Shown here piece by piece: positions 23,685 through 32,354 of a stretch of 64,000 nucleotides of DNA. Position numbers and translations under genes: made by a program. Within the stretch, counting starts at the first letter, position 1, and each line of letters begins with the position of its first letter. The notes beneath the pieces were generated by a model. The model searched no databases and had not been told where the DNA came from. It worked only from the letters and a program-made list of their open reading frames with translations. Origin of the DNA: Halobacteriovorax sp. JY17 (GTDB lineage: Bacteria; Bdellovibrionota; Bacteriovoracia; Bacteriovoracales; Bacteriovoracaceae); contig NZ_NJER01000001.1 of NCBI RefSeq assembly GCF_002753895.1, positions 1,550,910 through 1,614,909 on the forward strand, in the 5' to 3' direction.

Positions 23685-24838
23685 AGTATTGCCTTTATTC
23701 TCTTGTGAGCTTCAATAATTTCTTCTCTGCTTTGAGCAAAAGATATTCTCAGGTGATTTTCCATTCCAAAAGCAATCCCTGGTAGTATTGCAACCTTTGC
23801 CTTCTCAAGAAGATATAGAGAAAGTTCTTCACTTCCTTTTAGTCCAAGCTTCTTTATTAAATCACTAACATCTGGAAAGAGATAGAAAGCTCCATCTGGT
23901 TTTTGAATAGGGAAGAATTCACTGAAGAGCTCATGGGCGAGTTTCATTCTAGTCTCAAGCTCTTTGGTTAAAATTCTAATAAGCCCCGCATCTAATCTAA
24001 GGGCCTCAAGTGCTCCGTACTGAGCAAAAGTACAGTTATTTCCAGAGAGATGTCCCTGTAGTTTATTTACGTCATCAATAAATGATTTTTCTGCACATAG
24101 ATAACCAATTCTAAAGCCTGTCATGCAGAAACTCTTTGAGAAAGACTGAACGGTTAGCGTTCTTTGAAAAGCAACTTCACTTAGAGATGATATATTAACA
24201 TGTTTAACTTTATTGTAAGTGAGTATTTCATAGGCTTCATCAGAGATAATTTTTAAATCATACTTCTCTGCTAAATCTACAACTCCCTGTAAATCTTCTG
24301 CATTGTAAACAGCTCCTGTAGGATTATTGGGAGTATTTATAAGTATGGCCTTTGTTTTCTTGGTGATGGCCTCTTCAATCGTCTTTAGATCTAGTTGAAA
24401 GTTCTTCTTTGTTTCTACAAAGCGAGGTACTCCACCGGCCAACTTAACTGACTCTGGAAAAGTTACCCAGTAAGGTGATGGAATGATGACCTCATCGCCA
24501 TCATTTAAGAGTGTTTGAAAAATAAGATAGAGAATATGCTTTGAACCATTACCTAAGAGGATGTGGTCTTTATTGGCATTTAAAGTATACTTCTTATTTA
24601 AGTAGTAGGCGATGCCTTCTCGGAGTTGATCTAGGCCTTGAACAAGAGAGTAGCGAGTCTCATTGTCTTTCAGAGCGGCTATTGTCGCTTGAATAATTGG
24701 GGCAGGGGTTGCGAAGTCAGGCTCTCCCACATTAAGACCTATAATGTCTTCTCCAAGTTTCTTTAGCTCTGCAATTTTTGCAGATAGTGAAATACTTTTC
24801 GAAGGTTCTATACTGTTTACTCTTTTAGAATTTTCCAT
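23681..24838 (-). CDS. aspC: Class I aspartate/prephenate-type aminotransferase
   Basis: This PLP enzyme moves an amino group between aspartate or glutamate and a keto acid. Class Ib signatures are visible: IGLNVGEPDFATP, NTPNNPTGAVY, DEAYEIL and the PLP-lysine motif VQSFSKSFCMTGFRIGY. Family members can be aspartate, aromatic or prephenate aminotransferases. The position between DAHP synthase-mutase and tyrA favours an aromatic or prephenate role, by inference. I chose ATG 24838; a GTG at 24853 is in frame. Neither has a clear ribosome site. Confidence 0.88.
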   Translation of the reverse strand: MENSKRVNSIEPSKSISLSAKIAELKKLGEDIIGLNVGEPDFATPAPIIQATIAALKDNETRYSLVQGLDQLREGIAYYLNKKYTLNANKDHILLGNGSKHILYLIFQTLLNDGDEVIIPSPYWVTFPESVKLAGGVPRFVETKKNFQLDLKTIEEAITKKTKAILINTPNNPTGAVYNAEDLQGVVDLAEKYDLKIISDEAYEILTYNKVKHVNISSLSEVAFQRTLTVQSFSKSFCMTGFRIGYLCAEKSFIDDVNKLQGHLSGNNCTFAQYGALEALRLDAGLIRILTKELETRMKLAHELFSEFFPIQKPDGAFYLFPDVSDLIKKLGLKGSEELSLYLLEKAKVAILPGIAFGMENHLRISFAQSREEIIEAHKRIKAIL

Positions 24839-24859
24839 GAGTTTATTATACACAGATTT

Positions 24860-25951
24860 CTATTTTTTGCTGTCAAAGTCGTTCACTATTTGGCTTTGAA
24901 TACGAACACTTTCACTGTGAATTGTGTCATAGATATCTTTTACAAAATTTTCAGTTAGTCCTAAACTCTTACCAAGATCAATTCTCTTCTTCATAAGCTC
25001 ATCCATTCTCTGAATTTGAAGAGGCATAATATTCTTCTCTTTCTTGGCCTGTCCTATTTGTGTGATAATCTCCGTTCTCTGTTTTAGCGCTTCAAGTATT
25101 TCTTGATCAACTCTATCAACTTGTGCTCTTAGAGCATCTAATTCTTGTTCAAATGTTCTATCTATACCAAATTCAGTTCTAAGTGAAAGTCCTTGAATAA
25201 TTGCATGTAAAGCTTCTGGTGTTACTTGTTGGGCAGCATCAGATAGAGCAACTGAAGGGTCAATATGAGTTTCTACCATGAGGCCTTCCATGTCTGCGTC
25301 CATTGCTTTTTGACAGACGTAAGCTATGAGGTCTCTCTTACCTGCAATATGACTTGGATCACAGATGATAGGAAGGTTTTGGAACTTGCTCTTTAACTCA
25401 ATTGGAATCTTCCAAAGAGGAAGATTTCTATATTTTGAAGTATCTCCTGTTGAGAAACCTCTGTGAATTGCAGCTATTTTATTTATTCCTGCACCAGCGA
25501 TTCTTTCAAGGGCCCCAATCCAAAGGGCAAGGTCTTGATTGACTGGGTTTTTTACCATCACAGGAATATTTGTTCCCTTTAGTGCATCTGCAATTTCTTG
25601 AACTGCAAAAGGGGATACTGTTGTACGAGCTCCGATCCAGAGAATATCAACTCCGTGCTTTAGGGCAAGTTCAACGTGTTGAGTATTGGCAACTTCAGTG
25701 GTTGTAAGAAGACCAGTTTCTGCTTTCACATCAGCTAACCACTTTAATCCTTCTTCTCCAACACCTTCGAAGCAATTAGGCCTTGTTCTAGGCTTCCAGA
25801 TTCCAGCTCTAAATATTCTTACGTCTGGAATTTTTGCAATCTCTCGCGCTGTACTCATCATTTGCTCATGACTTTCTGCCGAGCATGGACCTGCGATGAC
25901 TAAAGGTTTTTGTAAATTTGGTAACCATTTATTGAGTGGCAAAAATTCCAT
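24860..25951 (-). CDS. aroF: Bifunctional DAHP synthase / chorismate mutase
   Basis: Residues 1-255 are a KDO8P/DAHP-synthase-type barrel (LVIAGPCSAESHEQM, FRAGIWKPRTRPN, CDPSHIAGKRD) that makes DAHP, the first shikimate intermediate. Residues 270-355 form an AroQ chorismate mutase (ELDALRAQVDRVDQEILEAL, RTEIITQIGQAKKE), which turns chorismate into prephenate. In fused enzymes of this kind the mutase part also serves allosteric control. It leads the Phe/Tyr operon, and GGAGAAG precedes its ATG. The symbol is approximate, since naming differs among genomes. Confidence 0.9.
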   Translation of the reverse strand: MEFLPLNKWLPNLQKPLVIAGPCSAESHEQMMSTAREIAKIPDVRIFRAGIWKPRTRPNCFEGVGEEGLKWLADVKAETGLLTTTEVANTQHVELALKHGVDILWIGARTTVSPFAVQEIADALKGTNIPVMVKNPVNQDLALWIGALERIAGAGINKIAAIHRGFSTGDTSKYRNLPLWKIPIELKSKFQNLPIICDPSHIAGKRDLIAYVCQKAMDADMEGLMVETHIDPSVALSDAAQQVTPEALHAIIQGLSLRTEFGIDRTFEQELDALRAQVDRVDQEILEALKQRTEIITQIGQAKKEKNIMPLQIQRMDELMKKRIDLGKSLGLTENFVKDIYDTIHSESVRIQSQIVNDFDSKK

Positions 25952-26328
25952 CGTCTTCTCCAGAAGTAATTAAAGCAGTCTATTACTATAGGTTTCTTTG
26001 TAGTTAAATCAAGGCTAAAATCTCTTCCTTAATACTTGTCTAGCCCTATATATAACTTGTATTGTTTTTAAAATAAAATTAATAATATTCATATTTAGTA
26101 TAATTAAATATTATACTTGTTAAGCATTCTCTTAGTCGCAGAAGCTCTATTTTCTCTCGCTTTATTTAATAATAAGCTAACTTACTAATAATCCACATCT
26201 AAGTGTAATAAATCCCTAGGGTGTAAATGAATTATACGGCCTAAATACTAGTTCAACGTATTGAAATCTAAAAGCATTTAAAGCGATTTCATTGGCGTAT
26301 GCCCTTTCTCGGTATATAACTAAGCAAT
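25952..26328. other. 377-bp divergent intergenic region (aro operon / polB)
   Basis: It is very AT-rich. A perfect dyad, AGTATAAT-TAAAT-ATTATACT (26097-26117), carries a TATAAT on each strand. I find no T-box, leader peptide rich in Phe/Tyr codons or intrinsic attenuator. The right end holds the probable polB promoter. Confidence 0.5.
26292..26320 (+). promoter_or_regulatory. Probable polB promoter with almost no leader
   Basis: TTGGCG (26292-26297), 17 bases, TATAAC (26315-26320). The expected start near 26327 falls two bases before the ATG at 26329, and no ribosome site is present, so the mRNA may be leaderless. Confidence 0.4.
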
Positions 26329-28650
26329 ATGGAAAATACCAAAGGCTTTATTCTCACTTCTAACTTTATTGATTCAACCAGTGGCGTAGAATTGAATTTC
26401 TATCTTTCAACCGATAGGGGGCCGACAAAAGTTGTGATCACAAACTTTCGTCCTGTTTTCTTTATTGAATCAAAGCATCAATCTATAAATATCCCTAAGC
26501 TTTTAGAGAGAAAGAATGTAGGGCTTAAGAGTTTTACAAAGCAAAGCGTAGACGCTCTTTATTTTTCAAAGCAAAGTGATTTGTATACAGCAAGAGACTT
26601 TCTCGCAGAGAATGGAATAAGAACTTTTGAATCAGACATAAGGCCTAATGAACGCTACTTAATGGAGAGGTTTATTAACGGTGATGTTGAAATTCAGGGA
26701 GAATTCCATGAGCGAGGAAGACTTAGAATTTTTACGAATCCTCAAATAAAGAAAGCCAATTACCAAGCTAAACTTAAAGTTCTCTCTTTTGATATTGAAA
26801 CGAGTTTTGGAAATGACCTTTATTCTATAGGTGTTCATTATCAGCTCGGAGAAGGAATAGAGTTTAAGAACGTTTTCATGGTTGCTGATGAAAATAAAGT
26901 CATCAGTGACGAGCTCACTTACTACAAAGGAGAGAAGGAAGTTCTTCTCGCTTTTAAAGAAAATATTCTCGAAAAAGATCCAGATATTATTATTGGTTGG
27001 CATGTCATTGGCTTTGACCTTGATTTTCTCGAAAGAAAGTATACTCAATATGGAATTCCTTTTTATCTTGGAAGAGATGGAGAGAAAGTTAAAATTCATC
27101 AGAGAAAGAGTGGAACCTATACTTGTTCTATTCCTGGAAGAGTCGTTTTAGACGGCCCTCCAACCCTTAGAGGAGCTTTCTATAATTTTGAAAATTTCAA
27201 ACTAGATACAGTTGCTCATGAACTTCTGGGTGCAAATAAAGATATTAGTGCAACAGGTACGAGTAAAGTTGAAGAGATTGAAAGAAGATTTAAAGAAGAT
27301 AAGGAATCTCTCGCAAAGTATAATCTGATGGATTGTACTCTCGTAAGTGATATTTTTAATAAGACAGAAATGATTGATCTATGTATTACTCGTTCGAAAA
27401 TTTCTGGATTACAACTTGACCGGATAGGTCTATCTACAGCAGCTTTTGATCATTTCCTTCTTCCTTTGATTCATAGAAAGGGCTTTGTTGCTCCAAATGT
27501 TTTAGACATTCAAAGAGACGCTCACGCTGCTGGTGGATATGTGATGGAGCCTAAAGTCGGTCTCTACGAAAATGTTGTGGTTTTAGATTTTAGAAGTCTC
27601 TATCCTTCAATTATAAAAACTTTTAAAATTGATCCTTACTCAAGAATTATGAGTGATATTAATCCGGTAAAAACACCTTCGGGTCATGAGTTCTCTCGAA
27701 GTGAAAATATACTTCCTAGCTTTATAACAGAGTTATTTGAGAAGAGGTTGCAGGCTAAGTCTATTGGGGATGATCACCTGTCTATGGCCATAAAAATACT
27801 AATGAATTCATTCTATGGAGTTATGGGCTCTCCTGGTTGTCGCTTTTATCATGCGGATCTTCCAAGTGCTATTACAGAGACAGGACAGTGGATTCTTTTA
27901 GAGGCGATAGAGTTTTTTAGGAGCCTCGGTTATGAAGTCCTATATGGAGATACGGATTCTGTTTTTGTTCAATTAAGGCAAGAAGATATTTATAAGATTA
28001 AAGAAAAGTCCAATGAGCTTGCAAGACGTGCAAATGAATTTCTTACCAAGAAGCTAGAGGTAAGGTTTGGTGTAGAGTCTCACCTTGAAATGGAATTTGA
28101 AAAAGTTTTTAAGAAGCTATTTCTTCCATATGCTAGAGGAGGAGAGGGAGGGGCCAAAAAGAGGTATGTAGGACTTCTTCAGACAGAAAGTGGGGATAAA
28201 CTTTATTTTTCTGGAATGGAGTTTGTTCGCTCTGATTGGACAAAACTAGCGAAGAATTTTCAATACACTCTCTTTGAAAAAATCTTTCATGATGAAGATT
28301 ATGAAAATTATATTAAAGGTTATGTTGATAGACTTAAGAATGGCGAGTTTGATGATCAACTTGTTTATAGGAAGAGATTAACAAAATCTATCTCAGAGTA
28401 TACTAAGTCAATTCCTCCCCATGTGAAGGCTGCAAAAATTCTTGAAGAAAAGACTGGTCAGAGCAAAATGAAGAGTATTGAATATATTATGACAACATCT
28501 GGTCCTTTTCCTATAGAGCTTGAATATTCAAATATTGATTACGAGCACTATATCGAAAAGCAAATAAAACCTCTCGTTGATTCTGTGTTAGGAATTTTTG
28601 ATAAGAGTTTTGATGATATCATTTGTGGAGATCAATTATCTTTCTTTTGA
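26329..28650 (+). CDS. polB: DNA polymerase II (family B)
   Basis: This repair and translesion DNA polymerase has proofreading activity. The exonuclease domain shows LSFDIETSFG near residue 153 and IIGWHVIGFDLDFLERK. The polymerase palm shows DFRSLYPSII near 419 and YGDTDSVFVQL near 538. The 773-residue length is close to E. coli Pol II (783). It is on its own at the left of a plus-strand run and six bases before a small membrane protein gene. In E. coli polB is SOS-controlled, but I see no LexA-like box here. Confidence 0.93.
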   Translation: MENTKGFILTSNFIDSTSGVELNFYLSTDRGPTKVVITNFRPVFFIESKHQSINIPKLLERKNVGLKSFTKQSVDALYFSKQSDLYTARDFLAENGIRTFESDIRPNERYLMERFINGDVEIQGEFHERGRLRIFTNPQIKKANYQAKLKVLSFDIETSFGNDLYSIGVHYQLGEGIEFKNVFMVADENKVISDELTYYKGEKEVLLAFKENILEKDPDIIIGWHVIGFDLDFLERKYTQYGIPFYLGRDGEKVKIHQRKSGTYTCSIPGRVVLDGPPTLRGAFYNFENFKLDTVAHELLGANKDISATGTSKVEEIERRFKEDKESLAKYNLMDCTLVSDIFNKTEMIDLCITRSKISGLQLDRIGLSTAAFDHFLLPLIHRKGFVAPNVLDIQRDAHAAGGYVMEPKVGLYENVVVLDFRSLYPSIIKTFKIDPYSRIMSDINPVKTPSGHEFSRSENILPSFITELFEKRLQAKSIGDDHLSMAIKILMNSFYGVMGSPGCRFYHADLPSAITETGQWILLEAIEFFRSLGYEVLYGDTDSVFVQLRQEDIYKIKEKSNELARRANEFLTKKLEVRFGVESHLEMEFEKVFKKLFLPYARGGEGGAKKRYVGLLQTESGDKLYFSGMEFVRSDWTKLAKNFQYTLFEKIFHDEDYENYIKGYVDRLKNGEFDDQLVYRKRLTKSISEYTKSIPPHVKAAKILEEKTGQSKMKSIEYIMTTSGPFPIELEYSNIDYEHYIEKQIKPLVDSVLGIFDKSFDDIICGDQLSFF

Positions 28651-28656
28651 GGTTTT

Positions 28657-28926
28657 ATGAAGTATCAATATAAAATGGCCGCCTTTGTCTTTATCATTTT
28701 CATGGCGACAGTTCTTTACACAAGATATGAACTCGAAGTCTATAGCTGGTTCTGTGATAACGAGGAAAATGGGGCTGCTTGCTTTGTTGCGCATAAGCTC
28801 CACTCGGGAGAGAAGAGTCCTGATGAGGCCCAGAGATATTTGAAGAAGAGCTGTAAGCTTAAATATGAATTGGCCTGTGAGGAAGTAAATAAAACAAATT
28901 TACTAAAGAACGAATTAGACAAGTGA
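28657..28926 (+). CDS. Small membrane protein with a Sel1-like cysteine pair
   Basis: The 89 residues start with one hydrophobic segment (MAAFVFIIFMATVLYT) followed by a soluble tail. The tail has an Hcp-like half-repeat: GAACFVAHKLHSGEKSPDEAQ, then YLKKSCKLKYELACEE, where Cys pairs space helices as in cysteine-rich Sel1 repeats. It probably faces the periplasm. It is six bases behind polB, so at least partly co-transcribed, but a functional link is not evident. No established family match can be claimed. Confidence 0.6.
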   Translation: MKYQYKMAAFVFIIFMATVLYTRYELEVYSWFCDNEENGAACFVAHKLHSGEKSPDEAQRYLKKSCKLKYELACEEVNKTNLLKNELDK

Positions 28927-29240
28927 TTTACCCCAATTTTCCAACTTCTTAATATTATTCACTGGACGCTCTGTGCGTTAAAAAAGACTTAAACATTTAT
29001 CAAATCATCTATTAATTCTTTTGCAAAAAAGTCGAAAGTGATTTATCAATGAGGTAGGAACTTAATCTTTAGGTGGATTAAGTTGTTGAAATTAAAGTGT
29101 TATTTTGATTTACAAAGACTTACATATCCATTGACATTCTCCTGGTCTTTGTAACATTACCCTCTCAGATTTTTAGCTGGATCTGAGAGGGTCCTTAACT
29201 TTTCCTCACAAATTTTTATTTTTTAGTAGAATAGATTTCT
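28927..29240 (+). other. 314-bp gene-free region holding a three-hairpin RNA candidate
   Basis: The first 90 bases show nothing notable. From 29021 onward a promoter-like pair and three successive perfect inverted repeats occur (separate entry). A TAGAAT at 29227-29232 lies eight bases before the yihY-like ATG. Confidence 0.6.
29056..29205 (+). ncRNA. Candidate structured RNA or riboswitch-like leader
   Basis: Three perfect stem-loops follow one another: AACTTAATC/GATTAAGTT (29059-29084, 9 bp), TTACAAAGAC/GTCTTTGTAA (29110-29154, 10 bp, 25-base loop) and CCCTCTCAGAT/ATCTGAGAGGG (29160-29191, 11 bp). A plausible promoter, TTGCAA-17-TATCAA (29021-29049), sits just upstream. The last hairpin could be a terminator, though no long T tract follows. 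It may be an independent small RNA or a control leader for the yihY-like gene. I match it to no known class. Confidence 0.45.
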
Positions 29241-30152
29241 ATGATGAAAGATATTTATAATTTATTAGCAACTTCAATTTTGTTGTTTCAGAAAAAGAGG
29301 GGAACGACTCTCGCTTCTTCTTCTACTTTCTATATGCTCTTAACAGTTGTTCCATTCTTCTTACTTTTAATTAGAGTGGTCGGATTATTTATTGGGGATA
29401 TTAACTCCACCCAATTACAGATTTTCAATCTTGTTGAAAGTTTCTTTCCCGATGTCGCACCAGAAATTCTTACTCAAATTCAAACTATTGTAAAAGGTCC
29501 ACTCTTTGCTGGGGGAGAGTTCACTATCCTTAACTTTGGAATTCTTTTGATTTCATCACTTTCGTTCTTCGATTCAATTTGGAATGGTTTATATTTAATT
29601 ACAGAAGATAGAAGTTATTTAAAGTTTGTTAAACATTTAAAAGGAATTTTTGTTATTGGTGTTACAATTCTTTCTCTAAGTTTCTTCTTCTTTCTTCCAT
29701 CCATTTTCTTTTATTCAGGTCAATTTCTAACAAATAATATTGTAGTAAATTTTCTTACCACTAACTTCCCAAGCTTATTAAAAATAAGTGCCTATTTCTC
29801 TAATGTTAATTATGGATTTTCTTACGTATTAAAATCAAATGTCTTTCATGGAGTTATTTTTACTACCTTCTTTGCTTTCTTGTATAGGTGGTTCTTTTCT
29901 TGGAAACTTACTCTTAAGCAGTCAGTAATAGCGGCTATGATTTTTAGTCTCTTAGTGATAATTGGAAAAAATCTCTTTTGGATTTACTTTATATATGTGA
30001 GAGATGGATTGATTAAAAACTATGGTGATTACTATACACTTATAGTTGGTGTGATTTGGATTTATTTTACAATGAGCTTCTTCTACTTTGGAACATGTAT
30101 TTGTACAACATTATTAGACAAGAAGTTATTTCTTAAACGTATCGCGACTTGA
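29241..30152 (+). CDS. YihY/BrkB-family membrane protein
   Basis: The 303-residue protein has six predicted membrane segments and the YihY (formerly RNase BN) pattern: an N-terminal amphipathic helix, LASSSTFYMLLTVVPFFLLL and later GVIWIYFTMSFFYFGTC. The family's molecular role is unknown; the older RNase BN assignment was wrong. No ribosome site precedes the ATG, but a TAGAAT eight bases upstream would fit a leaderless transcript. The gene follows the hairpin-rich region and precedes the yggT-like gene by 42 bp. Confidence 0.75.
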   Translation: MMKDIYNLLATSILLFQKKRGTTLASSSTFYMLLTVVPFFLLLIRVVGLFIGDINSTQLQIFNLVESFFPDVAPEILTQIQTIVKGPLFAGGEFTILNFGILLISSLSFFDSIWNGLYLITEDRSYLKFVKHLKGIFVIGVTILSLSFFFFLPSIFFYSGQFLTNNIVVNFLTTNFPSLLKISAYFSNVNYGFSYVLKSNVFHGVIFTTFFAFLYRWFFSWKLTLKQSVIAAMIFSLLVIIGKNLFWIYFIYVRDGLIKNYGDYYTLIVGVIWIYFTMSFFYFGTCICTTLLDKKLFLKRIAT

Positions 30153-30194
30153 ATTATCTTGGAAAAGAGATATATTTTCTAAGAGGAGAATATT

Positions 30195-30422
30195 GTGGGT
30201 CTAATTAGAACACTTATTGAATTATATATTTTACTATTATTTGTAGATGTCATTTTGACATATCTACCTCAATATAGAAGAAATATTTGGGTAATGAGAA
30301 TTCATAAGATGGCCAATTACACATGTGGACCAGTGAGAAGATATCTTCCAAATGATTTACCTTTCGATTTTTCTCCTTTAATTGTTGTTGTCATTCTTTC
30401 TGTTCTAAAAGCTCTCTGGTAA
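30195..30422 (+). CDS. YggT-family membrane protein
   Basis: The 75-residue product holds two membrane helices (TLIELYILLLFVDVILTYLP and FSPLIVVVILSVLKALW) around a loop with PVRRYLPNDLPFDFSPL, the YggT signature. One YggT unit is present; many homologues have two. Genes of this family are often near division or envelope genes, and an ftsB-like gene lies 1 kb downstream. The start is GTG, supported by AGAGGAG upstream. Confidence 0.8.
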   Translation: MGLIRTLIELYILLLFVDVILTYLPQYRRNIWVMRIHKMANYTCGPVRRYLPNDLPFDFSPLIVVVILSVLKALW

Positions 30423-30497
30423 AAGCTTGTCTTTTTAATTCGTTTAGTACACAATTTTAGTATGTTTACTTTTTTTCATGGATGAAAAAGGGGCTGA

Positions 30498-31415
30498 ATG
30501 GATTCGCCATATATAGATATAGATTTTTTAGCAAAAGAAACAATGGCCTTGAGCGAAGCTCTCAAAGGTTCAGAGGACTTTGGACAACCATCACTCTTTG
30601 ATGGGGATTTTCAATTTTCTAAAAATGAAGAAGTTGTTGTAGAAGTCAGCGAAGAATCTAGTTTTGATGAAAAACTCCCACAAGAAATTGCAATAGACTT
30701 TGAAGAAGAGGGTGTAGAACATTCTCTTGAATCAGTTTTTCCAGTATCTCCAGGTCTTATTTTTAAAATAGACTCAGGCGTTTCAACCTTCTGTGTAAGA
30801 GGAATTCTTTGCCACAATATTAATGAGTCAGTTCATAGCGTGATGAATGATGAAGAAGGTAGTTGGAAGAAGTTAAAAATTAATGACCGAGAGGAATTAT
30901 CTGGTATTCATTACTTTGAAACATCTTCGATCGAACAATCTGAAATGATAGCAGAATATATTCTTAATAAGAGATTTCCAATTCAAGAGGAAATGGTTTG
31001 TAATTTGAGCGATCCTGGTTTTAGCTGGTGGCTTGAAAGTAATGAAAATGGAATGAAAGTCTACTTTAAGGCGCAGTCTGTAGAAAGAGATCAACAGTTC
31101 ATGAGGCTAGGTCCAATAGGGGATAGAGGAATTTCTTCCCTTAAGTTTTCAAAGTGTGAAGGTCTTCTTAGAAGATTGTTTTCAATTTCTGAGTATTCTA
31201 CTTCGGATAAGAGTTTTGAAATAAAACCATTTAATTTAAATGACAGTAATTTTTTAAATTTTAAAGATATTTTTGAAAAAGGTGAATTTAACTTTGAATT
31301 TGATCCGGCCGATTTAACTGTCGATCATCAGAGATTAGTTATTTTCCTACAGGAAGTTGCAGCGGTTAGAGGTTTTTGGATTTCAGTGGAAGAAATTCTT
31401 AATAATAACCCTTGA
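30498..31415 (+). CDS. Acidic cytoplasmic protein, unknown
   Basis: The 305 residues lack a signal peptide or membrane segment. The first 80 residues are strongly acidic and low in complexity (FDGDFQFSKNEEVVVEVSEE); the rest looks globular with mixed strands and helices. I recognise no motif. AAGGGG precedes the ATG by four bases. Its place between the yggT-like and ftsB-like genes suggests a division or envelope setting but proves nothing. Confidence 0.7.
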   Translation: MDSPYIDIDFLAKETMALSEALKGSEDFGQPSLFDGDFQFSKNEEVVVEVSEESSFDEKLPQEIAIDFEEEGVEHSLESVFPVSPGLIFKIDSGVSTFCVRGILCHNINESVHSVMNDEEGSWKKLKINDREELSGIHYFETSSIEQSEMIAEYILNKRFPIQEEMVCNLSDPGFSWWLESNENGMKVYFKAQSVERDQQFMRLGPIGDRGISSLKFSKCEGLLRRLFSISEYSTSDKSFEIKPFNLNDSNFLNFKDIFEKGEFNFEFDPADLTVDHQRLVIFLQEVAAVRGFWISVEEILNNNP

Positions 31416-31502
31416 GCAGAATGCTCTCTTCCTTTAGAATAGTAATAACAGGATGTTGTCACAAAATTAGGATGGTTTTGTGAGTACTAAACTTTAAACA
31501 GG

Positions 31503-32354
31503 ATGTTTAAATTGGAATTTTCGTTCGACTCCCATCAAAGGGGAGCTCAGAGTGCACCGTCAGCTGGTGCAGATCCGGCAAGTGATCGTCTAAGAAAAGC
31601 AATTGAGCGCAATCGCGCGAAACAAGCAAAGAGAGATAATATTCAAGGTCAGGCGAATAGTGCTTCGACCGATGGACCATTATTTTCTAGCTCTACTGGT
31701 CCTAGACCTGTTGGAGCAGGATCTCGAAATATATCTGAAAGATTGAGGGCCGCTCAAAATTCAGGAACGCCGTCAGGAATTCCAAAGAGACCGGCCAGCC
31801 GATTTAGTAGTGAGCCTAGTGCTCAAATGTCTTCAAGTGGAGAGAGTGGTAGATCTTGGGGTGGTGGTCTTTTAAAAAAGAAAGAAGCTAGTGAAGCAGA
31901 GCCCTCTGTAACAGCAACAAGAAGAACAGTCGGAAAGCCTGATGAAGCAGAATTTCTAACTCCAATGAGAAAGGCGGCGGTTAAGGCCCCTGCAAAAGTT
32001 GGTTATACGAGCGCAAAGAGAAAAGTTAATACTAAATCTAAAAATAATAGTGACAGAAGTCTTGTTGGTTATCTTGTAAAGTTTGGATGGGCCTTTTGCA
32101 CGTTCTTACTTTTTAGACTCGTATTTTCTGGAGGAGGAGTGATGGATTATTATTCATCGCTAAATCTTTTAGAAGAGAAGCAATATGAACAAGAAAGAAT
32201 CATACTTGAAAACAAAAACTTGGCGATTGAAATTAAGAAAATTGGAAAGAACTCGATGTACCAGAAAAAACTTGTAAGAGATAATTTAGGTTTTATCGCA
32301 AGAGATGAGTACTTAATTCTCTTCCCTAGAGATAAGAGCCTTTCGAAGTTATAA
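31503..32354 (+). CDS. FtsB/DivIC-like septum protein with long disordered N-terminus
   Basis: Residues 1-185 are Ser/Pro/Arg/Lys-rich and probably disordered in the cytoplasm. One membrane helix follows (VKFGWAFCTFLLFRLVFSGG), then a periplasmic coiled coil (NLLEEKQYEQERIILENKNLAIEI) and the C-terminal RDNLGFIARDEYLILFP, the hallmark of FtsB-type septum initiators that join FtsL and FtsQ. Usual FtsB proteins have about 100 residues, so the N-terminal extension is large. The leader contains a CACAAAA/TTTTGTG hairpin (31460-31482) and two copies of ACAGGATGTT. The 3' end overlaps the convergent DUF192 gene by 29 bp. Confidence 0.75.
   Translation: MFKLEFSFDSHQRGAQSAPSAGADPASDRLRKAIERNRAKQAKRDNIQGQANSASTDGPLFSSSTGPRPVGAGSRNISERLRAAQNSGTPSGIPKRPASRFSSEPSAQMSSSGESGRSWGGGLLKKKEASEAEPSVTATRRTVGKPDEAEFLTPMRKAAVKAPAKVGYTSAKRKVNTKSKNNSDRSLVGYLVKFGWAFCTFLLFRLVFSGGGVMDYYSSLNLLEEKQYEQERIILENKNLAIEIKKIGKNSMYQKKLVRDNLGFIARDEYLILFPRDKSLSKL

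Noticed and set aside
25952-26328. Possible T-box or attenuator leader for the Phe/Tyr operon
   Set aside because: No AGGGTGG-type T-box core, no Phe/Tyr-rich leader peptide and no terminator hairpin were found; only an AT-rich dyad.
29131-29157. TTGACA followed by TAACAT as a promoter for the yihY-like gene
   Set aside because: The spacer is 15 bases and the TTGACA lies in the loop of a perfect 10-bp hairpin; the TTGCAA-17-TATCAA pair farther up fits better.
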